Positions 1 through 14,200 of a DNA stretch of 64,000 nt are shown piece after piece. Location of the stretch: contig OX381710.1 of NCBI GenBank assembly GCA_947462335.1, forward strand, positions 63,979,303 to 64,043,302. The letters are read 5' to 3'. This DNA comes from Harmothoe impar (lineage: Eukaryota > Annelida > Polychaeta > Phyllodocida > Polynoidae). The notes under the pieces were generated by a model. That model saw nothing but the letters and a program-made list of their open reading frames with translations, was not told the origin of the DNA and ran no database searches. The position numbers were made by a program, and so were the translations under genes. How positions within the stretch are numbered: the first letter of the stretch is position 1; each line of letters begins with the position of its first letter.

Positions 1-184
1 ATTTACGGTATCAATTATATGAGACAAGTATTGAATTGTCAAAATCATAGAAAATGCATCATGCGTGCCAGCCTGTGTCATGTGTATCTGTGATTACTGT
101 TCCACTGTTCTGATCATAAAGCATTACAATGATATTAATGATACTGAAACCAATCACTTTAATATAAATTGCAATTTTATACAG

Positions 185-3100
185 TTTCTGACTTGCCAAC
201 ATGGGCCTCCATAATTTTGATGGGTGTTATATCTACACTCTACACATCTCTGGTTTGTATGGCGCTTATACATTTATAGTCAATGATTTAATTGTATATT
301 ATATTGAAGAAATAGTCAGGTTGCAGAGACAATGAATCAAGGTAAAAACAATGTAAAACAATGTAAACAGCTATCTCATTCTTTCTTTCTCGTCTTTAAT
401 ATAAAGAATTTATTGAGTCTAAATTCAACAATAATCTTTGTATCCTAGGGAGGTATCAAGGCAGTGATCTGGACTGATGCTTTACAAGCAGGCATTATCT
501 GTACAGGCATACTAATAGTACTGATTCAGGTATCCCAATTTACTACAATATGTATTTTGATTGAATGCTCTGAACTTAATCAACAATTTACAGCCTGTTT
601 TCTCATCAGATCTGTACATATGTACAACCTAAAGAATAATTACCATGTTCAAAATGAGGTATTATGAAAGGATTTATTGTGCCCCTCCCCAGGATTTCCA
701 CAAAATTATAGAAATTTAAGAGAGGATACTAACAAAGTGCTGCTCTTTGTTGCAGGGAACCATAAAAACGGGCTCAGTCAACAGGACCTGGGACCTTTAT
801 GCAGAAAGTGGACTTGGTCATTTTGAGTGTGCATAATTTTTACTATGAAATCCTTATCTATCTGAAAGTGGCTTTCATTTTTTTAGTTTAAACGAAACAA
901 AACACAGTTGGAACAAGAGCATGATTTTAATTAGCTGATTTTGATTTTAGGATATAGGACACTGTTTGATGTTGTTGTCATAACCTCTTAACTATTGTTT
1001 CAGCTTCATCCCATCTCCCTTGAAGAGAACAGATTTTTGGACCATGATACTGCTACAATCGCCAATGTGGTTCACTAATTATGGCATTAATCAATTAGCT
1101 GTCCAAAGATACACATCCATGCCCACTCTCAAGTCAGCTAAGATGTAGGTTCGCTATTGATCACTGGTGGGGGGGGGGCAGACATATTCATGTGCCTTGC
1201 AATAAACACCATTTTCAGAAATGGTTGTTGTTTCCAATACTATAGCAACTAGTAGCAAAGGGCTGTAGTATGATATAAACTAAGGTCAGTTATCCCTCCT
1301 TTGTTTGATGATAAATAAGATATTGATTGAATGATATTATTTTCCATGTATCTAAGCTGCTGCACCTCTATTACCAGGTGTGTATTACTGCAGATACCAT
1401 GTAGCTTTCTATTCTACACATCCGCTGTTCTGATGGGGGTAGTGGCCTACGGTTACTACTCAAACCTGGGATGTGACCCCATGGCTGCAGGTTATATCCA
1501 CAGTGTCAATCAGGTGAGTTTACTTTTTGTTTTGTATCTCCAGGTCAATCGGGTGAACCAATCATCTTTTGCTTGTAAGGAAAGTCTATTTGAACACTGA
1601 TTTAGTGCTGGCTGAACAGTATGCAGGGATGGACTTGGGTTAGGTGGCAGATGACTAGACTGCTGATCACTACTATTATGTGACACTCGAATAAGAACTA
1701 TGAAACTAAAGTTGGTCCGTGTCTCTGTTCTATCATGCATCCATAATGAATAGGTTATGGTCTTTAGACCATTGTTAATCCACATGATTGTTTCAGATTA
1801 TCCCTTACATGGTTATGGATGTGATGACTCTTCCTGGGCTACCTGGGTTGTTCTTTGCTGGAATATTTGCTGGAGCATTGAGGCATGTTCTATCAATTAT
1901 CATCCACAATTCTACTAATCATCTCTTTTTTTATGTAATATTTTTGCTGGAGGATTTAGACTGGGCTCATTGTATACATAATGTGTATCCTAAAAACTAC
2001 TGGTTACAGATGTATCTATAGCAGTTTCTTCACCACTTATGTTTTACAGCAACATTTCCTCAGTTCTGGTGGCCACAGCTTACATTCTTTGGGAGGATCT
2101 ACTGAAACACCGGTATAATTACATCAAAGATGAACAGAAGACATACATCATCAAAGGCTTGGGTAAGAATCACTATATTGTAGTGGAGAAATCCAACTCA
2201 AGTTTTATATGTAAAAAGTTCACAAATGCGCTAGATGGGTCCAGATTGTGAGCTATGCTCTAATGTGTGAATAGGTGTGGTAGTTTGCACAAGCAGTGTA
2301 TCAAATGGGAGCTAGTCCTAGAAATACTGAGGAAGGAGCTTTGAGAGCCTCTTAATATATGAGTCAGACCCCACTTCTTGTATCTTGTTGTATCCTGGCA
2401 GCTGTGAAATAAAAATACCTGAACCATCCTAGTTCTTTTCGATTTCATATAAGAGTTAACACCCTAGGCTTTCAGAAAAATGTAAAATTTCATGTCTCGG
2501 ACTAACATTTTTACGGAGTCATGGCTTTTTCAAATTGGAAAAATACCCCCAAAACAGGGTTCTCACCTACTTTTTAATTTTTCCATAAGACCCCATGACC
2601 AGAAAGACCATTAGAACCCATTCCAAACAGTGCAGTTTACTGGCTATATATTTTACCTTACAGATTCAAGAGTTTTTACTACAATATTTTGCCCAAATTT
2701 CTCACCATTGCATTCTGTGTGTGAAATGCCACTCTCTGAAAGTCTGTAATGAAAACTATTGATGTCACAGATGACTTACTTACAGATTCCACCCAATATT
2801 GCTTTTATACTTGATATGTAGGGGGACTATGGGCTCTAATGATCAAAAAAAAGTTGATGATCAGTATATTTTTCCCGAGCACAGGTCCAAAAGTGTGACA
2901 CATGATGCCCCTATGGTACTAACATTATCCTAAATAGTCATTTCCTAATACTAAAAGATTGATTTCTGACCTTATATGCCTCGTGTGAGTTTTCATGATG
3001 AAATGTTGTTTTCCAAGCAATAGTCAGAATATATGATAACAGGGGTTTCGTATGGTTAATTTGCTAGTCCAACCTGTTTTGTACACATAGATATAAGATA

Positions 3101-5800
3101 GATAAGTATGGAAGATGTTTGAGATGTGTGATACCTATTGTGATATAAACTTCCCATTCTGGAAAGTCTGTAATGAAAACTCCCTCCTGGACGTGTGTAC
3201 CTCCCGCTATTCTACTAATAACCATAGTATGATAGTTGATTACGACATGATAAAGAGGTGCTTTTGTGGTATTTCAAAATTATTTGGAGCCTCTGTAATC
3301 GAAGTACTACAAGAAAAAAGTCCGTAACAAAAACTCCATGAATAAGGCTTGTTGTACCAACACACACACACTCCCAGTCTCAAACTCCCATACCAACACG
3401 GCTCCGTCCCTTCTGCTGTGTCCGGTACGGGAGCAGACATGTCTTCATAGGTTACCCATTTGTGCCAGATTGATGGTGCAAATGGATGTGTGTTGGTCAA
3501 TACACATCCAACTACAGGCAGATGCTTATCTAGATGACAGGGGTAATTAAATCAGCTGGGCCTACTGTGTACTTAACACCTATAGTTTACAGAGGTAATG
3601 CAAAGATGTGTATTTGGGTGAGATGCTAGCCTGCTCCTAGGATCTTCAACTGGTAAGATACTGTTGTGTGACCTCAGCAGATTGTGGGCAGGGCTTGGCC
3701 CCCTACAGTGGTCAGTCAGGGTAGATTAGAACAGTGCTATGACGTCATATTGTGCACACAAGCGTTAGTTTAGCTCTTTCCCACTAGGAGCAGCACCTGC
3801 ATTTTTGTTTTTTGGAATGGGAGATACAGATAGTTCTATATATAATTGAAATATAAATGAATAGTTATACACCTCAAAATTCTGACTTTCACGATATCTG
3901 ATAGTTAAGGAAATCATTGTGGTAATACTTAGCCTAAGATTTTTCAAACAAGCTAGGTTTGAAAGTAAACAAAACTGGTAAACTGACATAATTTTTGAAA
4001 TATTTTAGTGATGGTATCAGGAGCCCTGTCTACAGGTGCATCATTTATCTTGATTGAGTTTGGAGGAACTTTTATTCAGGTAAGTTCTATGTACAATATT
4101 TAGAATAGATAACGGATCTTAATTAGGGAGTTCTCATCTTTGACAACAGAGTGGATTTAGCAGGGTATTTTTGTGACCCATCCATATTATTTAAATTCTC
4201 TTTAGCTAGGTTTGAACAAAGTCTGTTTGAATCCTTCAACCACTACCTCAAAGTGCCGCCAATCCTGCTGAGGAAAATAAACAGTCCCTCATATGACAGC
4301 TTGCAAACAAAAACATCAATCTATCTTATTATACAAAATACATGTGAACCTGTCATTCACCCTTTCCTCTTTAGATTTGTATCATTTCAAAAACAGATTA
4401 TATCATTCCGATTGTGTTATAGTGGACATGATATGCAAAACTAATTACAATGATTGTCTGATATAAATTGTATTTTAAATGTTTATAAGATGGCGTTCAG
4501 CTTGCTGACCACCATTATTGTACCAATTGCTGTCATCTTCACACTAGCGGCTGCCTGGCCTCTAGCAAATAGCAAGGTCAGTACTGAAAATACAGAGTGA
4601 ATTATGCACCTATTGACCCTAGTTTGGTTGTTTATACTGGCCAAGTTCGGTGTTTTAATGCATATGTGGTAGATTTATGTGTTAAGGTGTTTCCAGTCTA
4701 GCTTCCATTGAGATGCAGTGGATATCACCACTGGTCATATTTGATGATGCTCTAGTCCCCTTCATAAGCAGATGCAGGATTTACTGCAAACACTAAGGGA
4801 ATATGTAATATGATATACTGTGATTCTTGTGGAGAGCCTTGTGCGGTTTTGCTAAATGTTGAATCAAGTATATTGCCCAGGGACTCTCCATTAGTGGATA
4901 AGTAATACAATGGGTAACTCTAAATAACGGTAGCTTTTATGAGTGCCTGATGGCAGTGTCGGCCAGTCACTACCTGCCAGATGGCTACAGTAGGATACCT
5001 TGTACATTTTCTCAGGCTGCCTTGGTGAGTGCTCTGTTGGCATTTGTTCTGGTGACATGGATTTCTCAAGGAGCCCTGCACCATAAAACCCCTCCACAAC
5101 TCGTCCCTATGTCAACAGGCGGCTGCTACTCTGGTAACACCACAGCCAGCAATGACACTTTTCTTGTTACGACAACCACCAGTATGGCAGTGGCAAGTAA
5201 TGTCACAGATCAGGGTGATGGAGGGTAGGTTGAAGTAAACATCATAGAAGTATGCAATCTAATTGGCAATTTTTCTTGATGATATTAAAGACTTGATTTA
5301 GTAATGTCCCCTAATAAATGATGAATTCATCCTTTTTTTCTCCTTTTTTTCAGTCATTTGTTAGAGACTATATATAGGATATCATACATGTGGTATTGTG
5401 CTATAGGATTCACCATTGGAACTATCTTGGGAATCTTCTTTTCATTGATACCAGGTATACAAACATCAGGATTATGATAAACAAGATGCAGACAAGACCT
5501 ATATTGGTTAAATGATATAGCTCAACTGTATTATAAGCTTATTTTTAATTCAAATAACATGGGGTGCCTTTCAGCATAGCCAAAAAGAGATGAAGATTGA
5601 TTCAACACAAAAAAAACATACAACTCATACACAAATATACAAAACATTGTTTCATATTTTTTTCAGGTTTCCGTAACAAAGAGAAGATAGATGAGCGTTA
5701 CATCTTTCCCTGTCTTCGTCACGTCTTCAGGAAGCACCTTATACAGAAGTATCTGGTGCCCACAGAGGACAAGGACTTCGATGAAACAAATGATATTTGA
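185..5800 (+). CDS. SLC5A8-like: SLC5 sodium/solute symporter, copy A (5' part outside window)
   Basis: Predicted plasma-membrane sodium-coupled transporter of the SLC5 family, closest in feel to the monocarboxylate/iodide/multivitamin branch; the substrate is not determinable here. Twelve exons: 185-252, 449-529, 756-826, 1004-1144, 1378-1513, 1797-1882, 2050-2162, 4009-4079, 4490-4576, 5016-5224, 5354-5454, 5667-5800. Joined they give 431 codons plus TGA in one frame. Seen directly: the family hallmark GGIKAVIWTDALQ in exon 449-529, the PGLPGLFFAG segment in 1797-1882, an NISS...WEDLLK segment in 2050-2162 matching the conserved TM8/Na2-site region, and a Thr/Asn-rich extracellular loop with NTT, NDT and NVT sequons in 5016-5224. 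Exon 1797-1882 ends at a GC donor, and the donor after 756-826 (GTGTGC) is weak. The exon pattern matches copy B from its fifth exon on, so the four missing exons should lie left of the window. Confidence 0.9.
2163..4008 (+). other. Long intron of SLC5 copy A
   Basis: A 1.85-kb GT-AG intron between the TM8 exon and the next one. No coding segment was recognised. A short phrase resembling GGAAAGTCTGTAATGAAAAC occurs near 2733 and 3161, and in decayed form near 3320, so a small old duplication is likely. Confidence 0.6.
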
Positions 5801-5861
5801 AACTAACAAAAAAGAATCAGTCGACACTATGTTCGCTTAAAAGCAAGTTCCTTTGGTCAGA

Positions 5862-6176
5862 AATAAATCAAATTATCTTACCACTACTGAGACATAATTG
5901 TGTTGAAAGGGAAGGTAGCTGAGCGGACCATTATTAAATGAAATTCATAGCTATATAAAAAGTCTTAAAATCCACTAATTTGTATATGTATATATACATA
6001 CTATTTTTTAATCAATTTTCTTGGTTGAACTTTTCCTAAACCCTGTCTGTAAGCCGAATGTGGAATAGGTTACGAACATGAAATAGACTTAACGTTGCAT
6101 AAACCCATGCTTAACCAAACCACATAATGTTGGCATATACAATGAACACTGTTGGTATATATGAGGTTTAAATAAA
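5862..6176 (+). terminator. Candidate poly(A) signals of SLC5 copy A
   Basis: AATAAA occurs at 5862-5867, 62 bases after the stop codon, and again at 6171-6176. Either could end the transcript. The 3' UTR was not mapped. Confidence 0.4.
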
Positions 6177-6844
6177 CTTGTTATGATAAATATTATCACC
6201 GTGTTTATGTATGACATTCATAATGCCTTGTTTCTCATCACTAAACCATGGAGAACCAAATTCACATTTTAGTAACTAAGTATCTGCGAAAGCTGTGAAT
6301 ATGTATGTTTCCTCCAACCTATTACATTTGCTGTACTGTAAGCTTTGATTTGATACCAAATATGGTCATATTTGTCTTCTCTTTTCATATTTTTCCACTA
6401 AAATGTGCACAAAAAAAACTCAGAAAGGAGATTTTGGTGATGCGCACGGTGAGGAGAAACAAGTATATTATTTGAAGTGGCCTAATGAGAATAGATATAC
6501 AACAACAATAACAGTATTATTATGACCCATTACACTGGTATCTCATCGGATGCTGGTAGATGCATAAGGGCCCTATGTTTGATAGACTACAAGATAAGCC
6601 TATGAATAGACATATAATTATATGTCCGTAGGATGGTCTGAAAATGACAAATTTATCCATTTCTGAATGACTTGCATTATCATTGTGATTCCCAATATAG
6701 ATACACCACTGACTCTCCTTAGAAAGGTATGTGGCATATTCTTTTACAATTATCAGTCACAATTTCAAAAGCTTTATTCATTATCCATACATCATTATTT
6801 ATTTGCCAAGTATTCAGGAAATTGAGTTAGGTTGTAATAAGATT

Positions 6845-8783
6845 GAGCGTGTGAGTGGCCTCACAGATGACTCAGGGTAAGCTGGGTGTGTGAATGGATG
6901 TTTAACACCGTTTCAACAAACCTGGGTCTGTAGCTTATCATGTGCAGTTAGATATAGCAGGGGTAGATACTAAATTTTTCAGGTGTGGGCCACCCGGGCC
7001 CATAGCTCCAGAAATCTATGGGCCCTGACCTAGACTTGTGGGCCCGGGATCAAAACTTAACTTTTTTTTACATTATCTTTTTTCAAACTTTTTTTTTTAC
7101 CCTAAAAGGTACACGTGGGGAAGGCTTATATTACATAATGGGTAACATATTATGTGTGATTGTGGTTTTCTCTTTCCAACGATATATGACATGCTATACT
7201 TTAAAGCTTAGGTCTACAGATGGACCCTGCATCCATATTCACTCAGAAATAAGGCCATAAACAGCTACGCCTACGGGCCACCCAGGCCCATAGCTATGTA
7301 AAAATCCAGATATCTACTGGCCCGGACCCAAAACTACGGGCCATTGGCTCCCGGGCCAGCGTTAGTGTCTACCCCTGTATAGTACTCCCTTATACTCATT
7401 TATTGGTCAATTCTGGCGTCAGAAATGAATTCCTTGTTTAAAGGTACCCTCAAGTCATGTGTCATACATGTATGTTATTCAATGTCAGGCCAGCAGGTGG
7501 GTGTGGGTGAGCAGGTGTGTGTGGGAGAGCAGGTGGGTGTGGGTGTGCATGTGGGTGTGGGCGACAGTCGCTGGCTGCGGGCATGTACCGCCTACCAACT
7601 GTGACGTACATAGCGCAGCAATAGGTGACGACACGGAGCCGCCTTGTGAAGTGCAGGTATACTAATCCTCTGTCCAACCAACACACCCCCTTGTGAGTAG
7701 CAGCGGTACCACAGGTGGAAATAAAATACTTGTGGCGCCTCCATGTAGAAGACGGGTGGTACGGGAACTAAAAGTGATCGTTCTGTTTGGTATACACAGG
7801 GTATGATATGAATTTAATTTAAGTTATTGAAATGTTATAGAGGGCATTTCAGCTCAGTTAGAGGGTATTTTGATCTGTTAGATGGTACATTCATGCCAGA
7901 ATGATATGACAGCGAATAGTGCTTTGCAGGCTCTGAGCTATATCCTACGTCAGGGTTGTCTTTTTCGTCCTCAAATATTTGTTATGTATTGAACAAGAGT
8001 GGACAGCAGTATATATATTCAATTACCGTACCGGTATCAAAGGTAGTGCAGCGTATATTGGGCCTAGCATAGAACAAAGGATTCTGTCTGTTTTCGGAAA
8101 CAGTGCATGACCGAATACACAGACGAGTTGGCACTGCAAAACACTGATTTGTGCAAATTGCTGTAGTATATTATGTTATACGACACAGTTGTAATATGAT
8201 GGAACATAGGACAAATTGTTTTGGATATATCTACATTGATATAAGTTATATCAAAGTGATATATCACAATATCATGTTGTACTATATTGATATTTGAAAC
8301 AGATGCACACAGGACGTGTAGGAGGAAGAAAAGAGAGAGTATGGACACACTGTGCTTACACTACAGTTAAGTTCAGTAGTGACCTCTCTGTGCTAAATTA
8401 CCATCGGATTCAGTAAACGATGTCTGAAAAAAAGCGTCTCACCCCGGTTTGGTCTGCTGCCGAGATCTGTCCCATAGACTTAGCACTGAGCTGTTCAATA
8501 TGTAATCGTTCAATGTCAAGGGTTGTCTACAGTCTCACATAGGGTTCTATGTTGAAGCAAATTACCACCATTTTTTAGAAATTTTTTATTTTGTCTTTTT
8601 AGTGGACTTAGCGTTCAAATAGGAATTACAGCGCAAGCACACATTTACTCTATGTACTAATGCATCTATAGAAACCAAAAAGGAGGATTGAACGAGAGAA
8701 ATGTATGAATTATTGAACTTTTAATATTTTCGCCGAGGAGGCCATCGCTACCCGTCGCACAAGACTCAGGGTAACCCTGAGTC
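6845..8783. repeat. Element with TGACTCAGGGTA-type ends, copy 1
   Basis: The left end has the hairpin GTGAG-TGGC-CTCAC followed by AGATGACTCAGGGTAA; the right end has ACTCAGGGTAACCCTGAGTC. The same left phrase occurs at 23740 and 35813, and similar right ends at 24647 and 41406. A GT-rich block of GAGCAGGTGGGTGTGG-like units (about 7495-7560) resembles one in copy 2. Between the ends the three copies share little, so the limits of this copy are an inference. A younger transposon at 6958-7377 is nested in it. Confidence 0.4.
6958..7377. mobile_element. 420-bp non-autonomous DNA transposon, TATAG target duplication
   Basis: The element begins CAGGGGTAGATACTAA and ends with the inverted TTAGTGTCTACCCCTG. 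It is flanked on both sides by TATAG (6953-6957 and 7378-7382), a 5-bp target-site duplication. Inner arms repeat GGGCCACCCGGGCCCATAGCT in inverted orientation. No transposase is encoded. Confidence 0.75.
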
Positions 8784-9311
8784 CAATAACAGCTTATCTA
8801 CTAATTGGATATATGTGTACAGTCAAGGGAAAAGGGTCTTCCAACGTAACAATAATTTGAGGTCATATGCTTAAATTTCAGTGATGCATTTCATTAGCAG
8901 GTACCGCTTTTAGTTATTGAGAACTGGCTCCTTGTATATGTGTGGGCACTGTCTAAACCCCAATGCCAATAAGCTCGATCTTACTTTGTTTTGATAGCTA
9001 CGTATGTTCAGTGAAATAAACAGATGAATTGAAATTGAATCATTTTTTCATTGGCTCACCTGGATGCAATTAAGGTATGAAGAATACAGTTTGGCTTTCC
9101 ATCTCTGGAAAGAAGTATGGATATGGTTGTATAGAAAGCAGCACATATGCTGATTTGCCCAAATATATCATTCGATATATAACTAAACTCCACTGTATGA
9201 TTGTATATTGCTTGATAATAATTAGGGAAAATTCCTTTAATAAAAGAAGTAAATACATAGTTTTCTTGAACAAGAATGAACTAATCAAAATTGGTTCTCT
9301 TGCTGTACCAG

Positions 9312-11247
9312 ATGTTTGGGCGTCACTTTGGCTGGGCTGACTATGTGGTGCTGGCTGCTGTGCTGGTTGTGTGTGTTATACTGGGAGTTATACCGGCATG
9401 TACCGGAGGCAAGCAGAGCACTCCTGGGGAGTATCTTGTGGGTAGGCTCTCCATTGTTTTTATTACATCAATATGTAAAAGAAGTATTGAACATTCTATG
9501 AATAGTATATGGGAAACTAATATCAAATTCCAAATAATGTAATCCAGAAAGAGACCTTTCCAGCTTAACTTGTGTTAGTAGCAACAACACCAAGCTTGTC
9601 TCATACAGCCAAAAACGTTACAGTTGCCAAGGCTGCAACATTATATAAATCACCCTGAAGTCAGCACATATTGTAAATGCACAACAAATTATCAATGCAC
9701 TACCTTGTATGTCTATATTTCAGCCAACAAGAGGTTGTCCCTGCTGCCGGTCGCCCTCTCTCTCTCAGTGTCCTATGTGTCTGGGATCTCCATGCTAGGG
9801 TTGCCGGCTGAGGCCTACTTCTTTGGTATACACATGATATTGTTATGTGTGGGCACCTCAACAGGAGCGCTTGTAGCGGCATACACTTTTGTACCTGTTA
9901 TGTATGAGACGCAGACTACAAGTGTCAACAGGGTTTGTAGTGCAAGCAGTTGAAGTATCTAATACACATTATAAAAGAAAGATCCACATTGTATTCTTGA
10001 TATACTGCGGTACAACTTCCCGAACCCTGACCTGTTCTTATAGAAATGATCATGTTATAAGTCCCATATTTTTTTCCCATTTATAGTATCTCTTCATCAG
10101 GTTCTCCTCCAAAACTGTGAAATATGCCGGACTGGCTCTTCAATGCATCTTCAGTGTAAGGAAGCACTAAAAACATATTACCGTAAAACCTCGCGTATAA
10201 GCCGCGGCTTGTACGCGAATCAGACTCAGCTTTCTTTTGATACCAAACATGCCTATATAGGGTGCGGCTTATACGAGAGTTTTATAAGTATACTACAGTA
10301 CCAAATTAACAATTCTCAGATGTCCTCTGCGGCTTATAGGATCGCACCAAACTCAGGGTGTGGCTTATACGCGAGTTAGGCTTATACGCGAGGTTTTACG
10401 GTACTATTTTACACTCTCTAACCATTACTGAAAAAACTTCAATTAGATTTATATTAGTCAATGGTAATTTCGATATCTATAATTCTGCTGAGATATGAAT
10501 AATGCGTTGTAAAGTTATAGTTTACACTTAAAATAAAAATGACGTTTTCAGAAGTCACCTCTTGGGGTTTTTATTGTGTGTTATTGAATGTCCCATTTTC
10601 ACAATATAATTATTGACAATGTTTTTATCAATTGGTTCTTTTTTATTCTAGCTCCTTATCAATGCTTTTGTAATTGTTGGACCAGCTATGTTTATGGAGA
10701 CAGGTAAGTACACCTAACATATAAGTGCAATTTTTTCAATTACTATCATTGTGCAACAAGTAAACTATACAGAAGTTCTTGAACGTAATACTCATTTAGA
10801 GGGACGCAGGGTACTGTACAAAAGGAAAAGTTTGATATTCTCAAATGTAATCACACATATTTGGGTCAGGTTTTATACTTTAACATCCAGGATATATCTT
10901 AAATATTTATTGCACTTTCATGCCCTCCCTGCAGTGTCTGATCTACCAGTCTGGGCCTCCATAGCAATGATGGGTGCGGTGTCTACACTGTACACATGTC
11001 TGGTTTGTACATATGTGATGATTTCCCTATTCAGAATCAGGATAATGTTAAGGTGCACCCAAATAATTCACCATGAATAAATATTGTTGTTGTACATTGT
11101 GCATGATGCGAGCAGTGAATCTCTGAAATGACAAATGTCACATACATATATCAATGTACAATGCTTCTAAATTATCATAGATAAATATATATATATATAT
11201 ATGCCCTAAAACCTTAACATGCATGATCTCTTTCTCTCTCTCTTTCT

Positions 11248-11295
<48 letters not shown>

Positions 11296-14200
11296 TCTCT
11301 CTCTCTCTTTCTCTCTCTCTCTATTGGCTTTTTGATGCACTATTTCAGGGAGGTATAAAGGCAGTGATATGGACTGACGCTTTACAAGCAGCTATCATCT
11401 ATACGGGCATGCTGATAGTACTAATTCAGGTACAGTATTAGTATCCTTCATCACAGCCATGCACTGATAAGCCTTGTACTCCTGATCTTAGTCAGTAGTC
11501 ACTAACCTAATTTAGCATTTCTTGGCTCCCTATACAACCAACCCATGTTGGTTAGCCAATATTAGTCTAGGTGCAATTAGGGTTAGTCTTCTTAATTAAG
11601 ACATTATTCCTATTTCATTTGGAATTGTTAGGCAATTAGGGCTGTGTCTCACGACCTTGAGCCAATGTTTTTGTCTCTGACTGGGTGCCGTCTCTGACCA
11701 GGTGCCGTCTCTGACCGGGTTCCGTCTCTGACCGGATGTCACTTTGGGAGTTTAGTTATGTTCTACCAACAGCGAGAGACTAATAATAATTACATAAGAA
11801 CTGCCACAACGTTTTTACATATCCTTATATATATGAGTATAGGTTAACATTTAAAAAACACGTTTTTCTGACACCAGGTCAGAGACGGCACCCGGTCAGA
11901 GACGGCACCTGGTCAGAGACGGCACCCGGTCAGAGACAAAAACATTGGCTCAAGGTCGTGAGACACAGCCTTAGTCTCATTGTTTTAAATATTAATTCGT
12001 AATTTTGATGAATGCAGTAATGTACACATGCACCATTTTGAGGGTTAAAACACAGCCTTGTTTTGCAGGGAACCATAAGGACAGGCTCAGTCAGTAAGAC
12101 TTGGGGCCTGTATTCACAGAGTGGACTTCTTGAAGTTGAGTAAGTTCTTTGAGAACGTTTATCATTAATGTGTCCAGATGTAGTTTACTTGTCTCATAAA
12201 AGTTTAATAACAAAATGATTTTCTTTTGATGAACCAACTTAGATTACTGTTACCCTTCCATTCTATCAAAGTACTCTTTTTGTTTGTTTTCTCTTTTTTA
12301 TTTCACTACTATAAGGTGCATTGGTTTTGTAATATTTAACTACTTATTTCTCACCCTTCAATTTCATATCAAACTATTGTTTCAGTTTCATCCCATCTCC
12401 CCTGAAGCGAGCAGATTTCTGGACCCTGATGTTGTTACAGTGGCCGATGTGGTTCATCAACTTTGGGACTAATCAGGTGGCCGTACAGAGGTTTACCTCC
12501 CTGCCAACTCTCAAAGAAGCCAAAAGGTGATCTCTCAGGACATCTGTCTAATATATCCATTGATTTTGTTCTGTGTATCCAGTAATTGATTCACCTGCCT
12601 CTCCGTAATGTATATAATAGAGCTATATCAGCTAATAACACATGTATATTTCAGTGAACAAGAAACGTTATACAACATTTTATAATGTTATATAACGTTT
12701 CCCTAAGACTCCTTACTATGGCATAACATTATATGAAGTTTTAAAACGTTATTTTGACGTAAAATAACGTTTTTGTGTTAGCTGGGATATAACTTATATG
12801 ATAACACATTAAAATCGTGTGGTCCCAGTCACAATTGCATTGACACATGCACTGGAAAGTTATTATCATTAAGCTGCATTGTGAACTTTGCCCTTTTTAT
12901 CGCCATGCTACGTTGATGTAGCCCTGGTGAGATCCAATGCAGTACTGGTGAGTTATCCGCATTGCATTGGTGCATCATAATGACAAATGAACAGGAAGCA
13001 TTGGGGCACTGTGCAGCCCTTAAAGGGTTAAAGCTGGGCCGTCAGGGAATAAGTTCAGCATTTTTCATACATGGATTAAAATAACAGTTCCACCAGAGGG
13101 CAGCAGTGTTTGGACAGGTGACCATGAGCATTGTCTAGCTACAACACTATTCACCCTATATTGTGCCTGTAAGAGCTGAGCTCCCAGCCCTTAAGAGCCC
13201 TCTTGTGAATCAAAACTGAACTATATCCAAAAGTGCTTTTGGCCTCACTTCAACCATGGCGGTCAAGCTTTAAATACCTCTTGTTTCTCTGTATGTCACC
13301 AGATGCATGCTGCTACAGATACCGTGTGGATGTGTGTTCAATATATCTGCTGTACTGATGGGGGTAGTGGCTTATGGTTACTACGCCAACCTGGGATGTG
13401 ACCCCATGGCTGCAGGCTACATACACGGTGTCAATCAGGTGGGACTAAGTTCAATTTCAAATAATTTATTCAATAAAATCGACTGTTAACACCAAGTAAA
13501 GGTAGCGTGAATTACATATGCATGCTCAATTGCCAATATATGTTTCAGATCATTCCTTACATGGTAATGGACGTGATGACTCTGCCTGGACTACCTGGGT
13601 TGTTCTTTGCTGGAGTATTTGCTGCAGCATTGAGGCAAGTACTATACACTTTCATAATTACCTTTGGTAATAAGTTTACATCTGACAACCAATGCTGAAT
13701 GCTGGCGAAACTCATAACACATTATTTGATGGTTTCTTTTCCTAAACTGAATATTTTGCTATGAATATAGTAACAACCATCATTTCCCAGCTAGCAAAAC
13801 TCATGTAAATTACATCATGTTAACATCATTTTCTGATTGGTGGTGACATCATTGGATGATGTCAATTGTCGTTCCCAAGATGTCACATATGGAAGAAGTT
13901 TTTACGTGTCCCTTTGCATGGGTATTTTACATAAGTATATTTACATTAAAAAAAGACATATTAACGATATGTTTGAACTTAATAATAATGACTAAATTTC
14001 CTCTGTGATATATAAGGTGTCACTTGTGTTACAGTGACTTGTTGAAATATAGTTGGATAACCAAGGCACATGGGTGGACACCTTTTCTGTGTCCTTTGCA
14101 ATTGTATAAGAAGAAATTCTGGCTTTGGGCTGATATCACATCTGGGCCTCCTGGCTAGGATAAATGTGTCTGTAAGGAATGGAAAATGCCTGCAAAGTGT

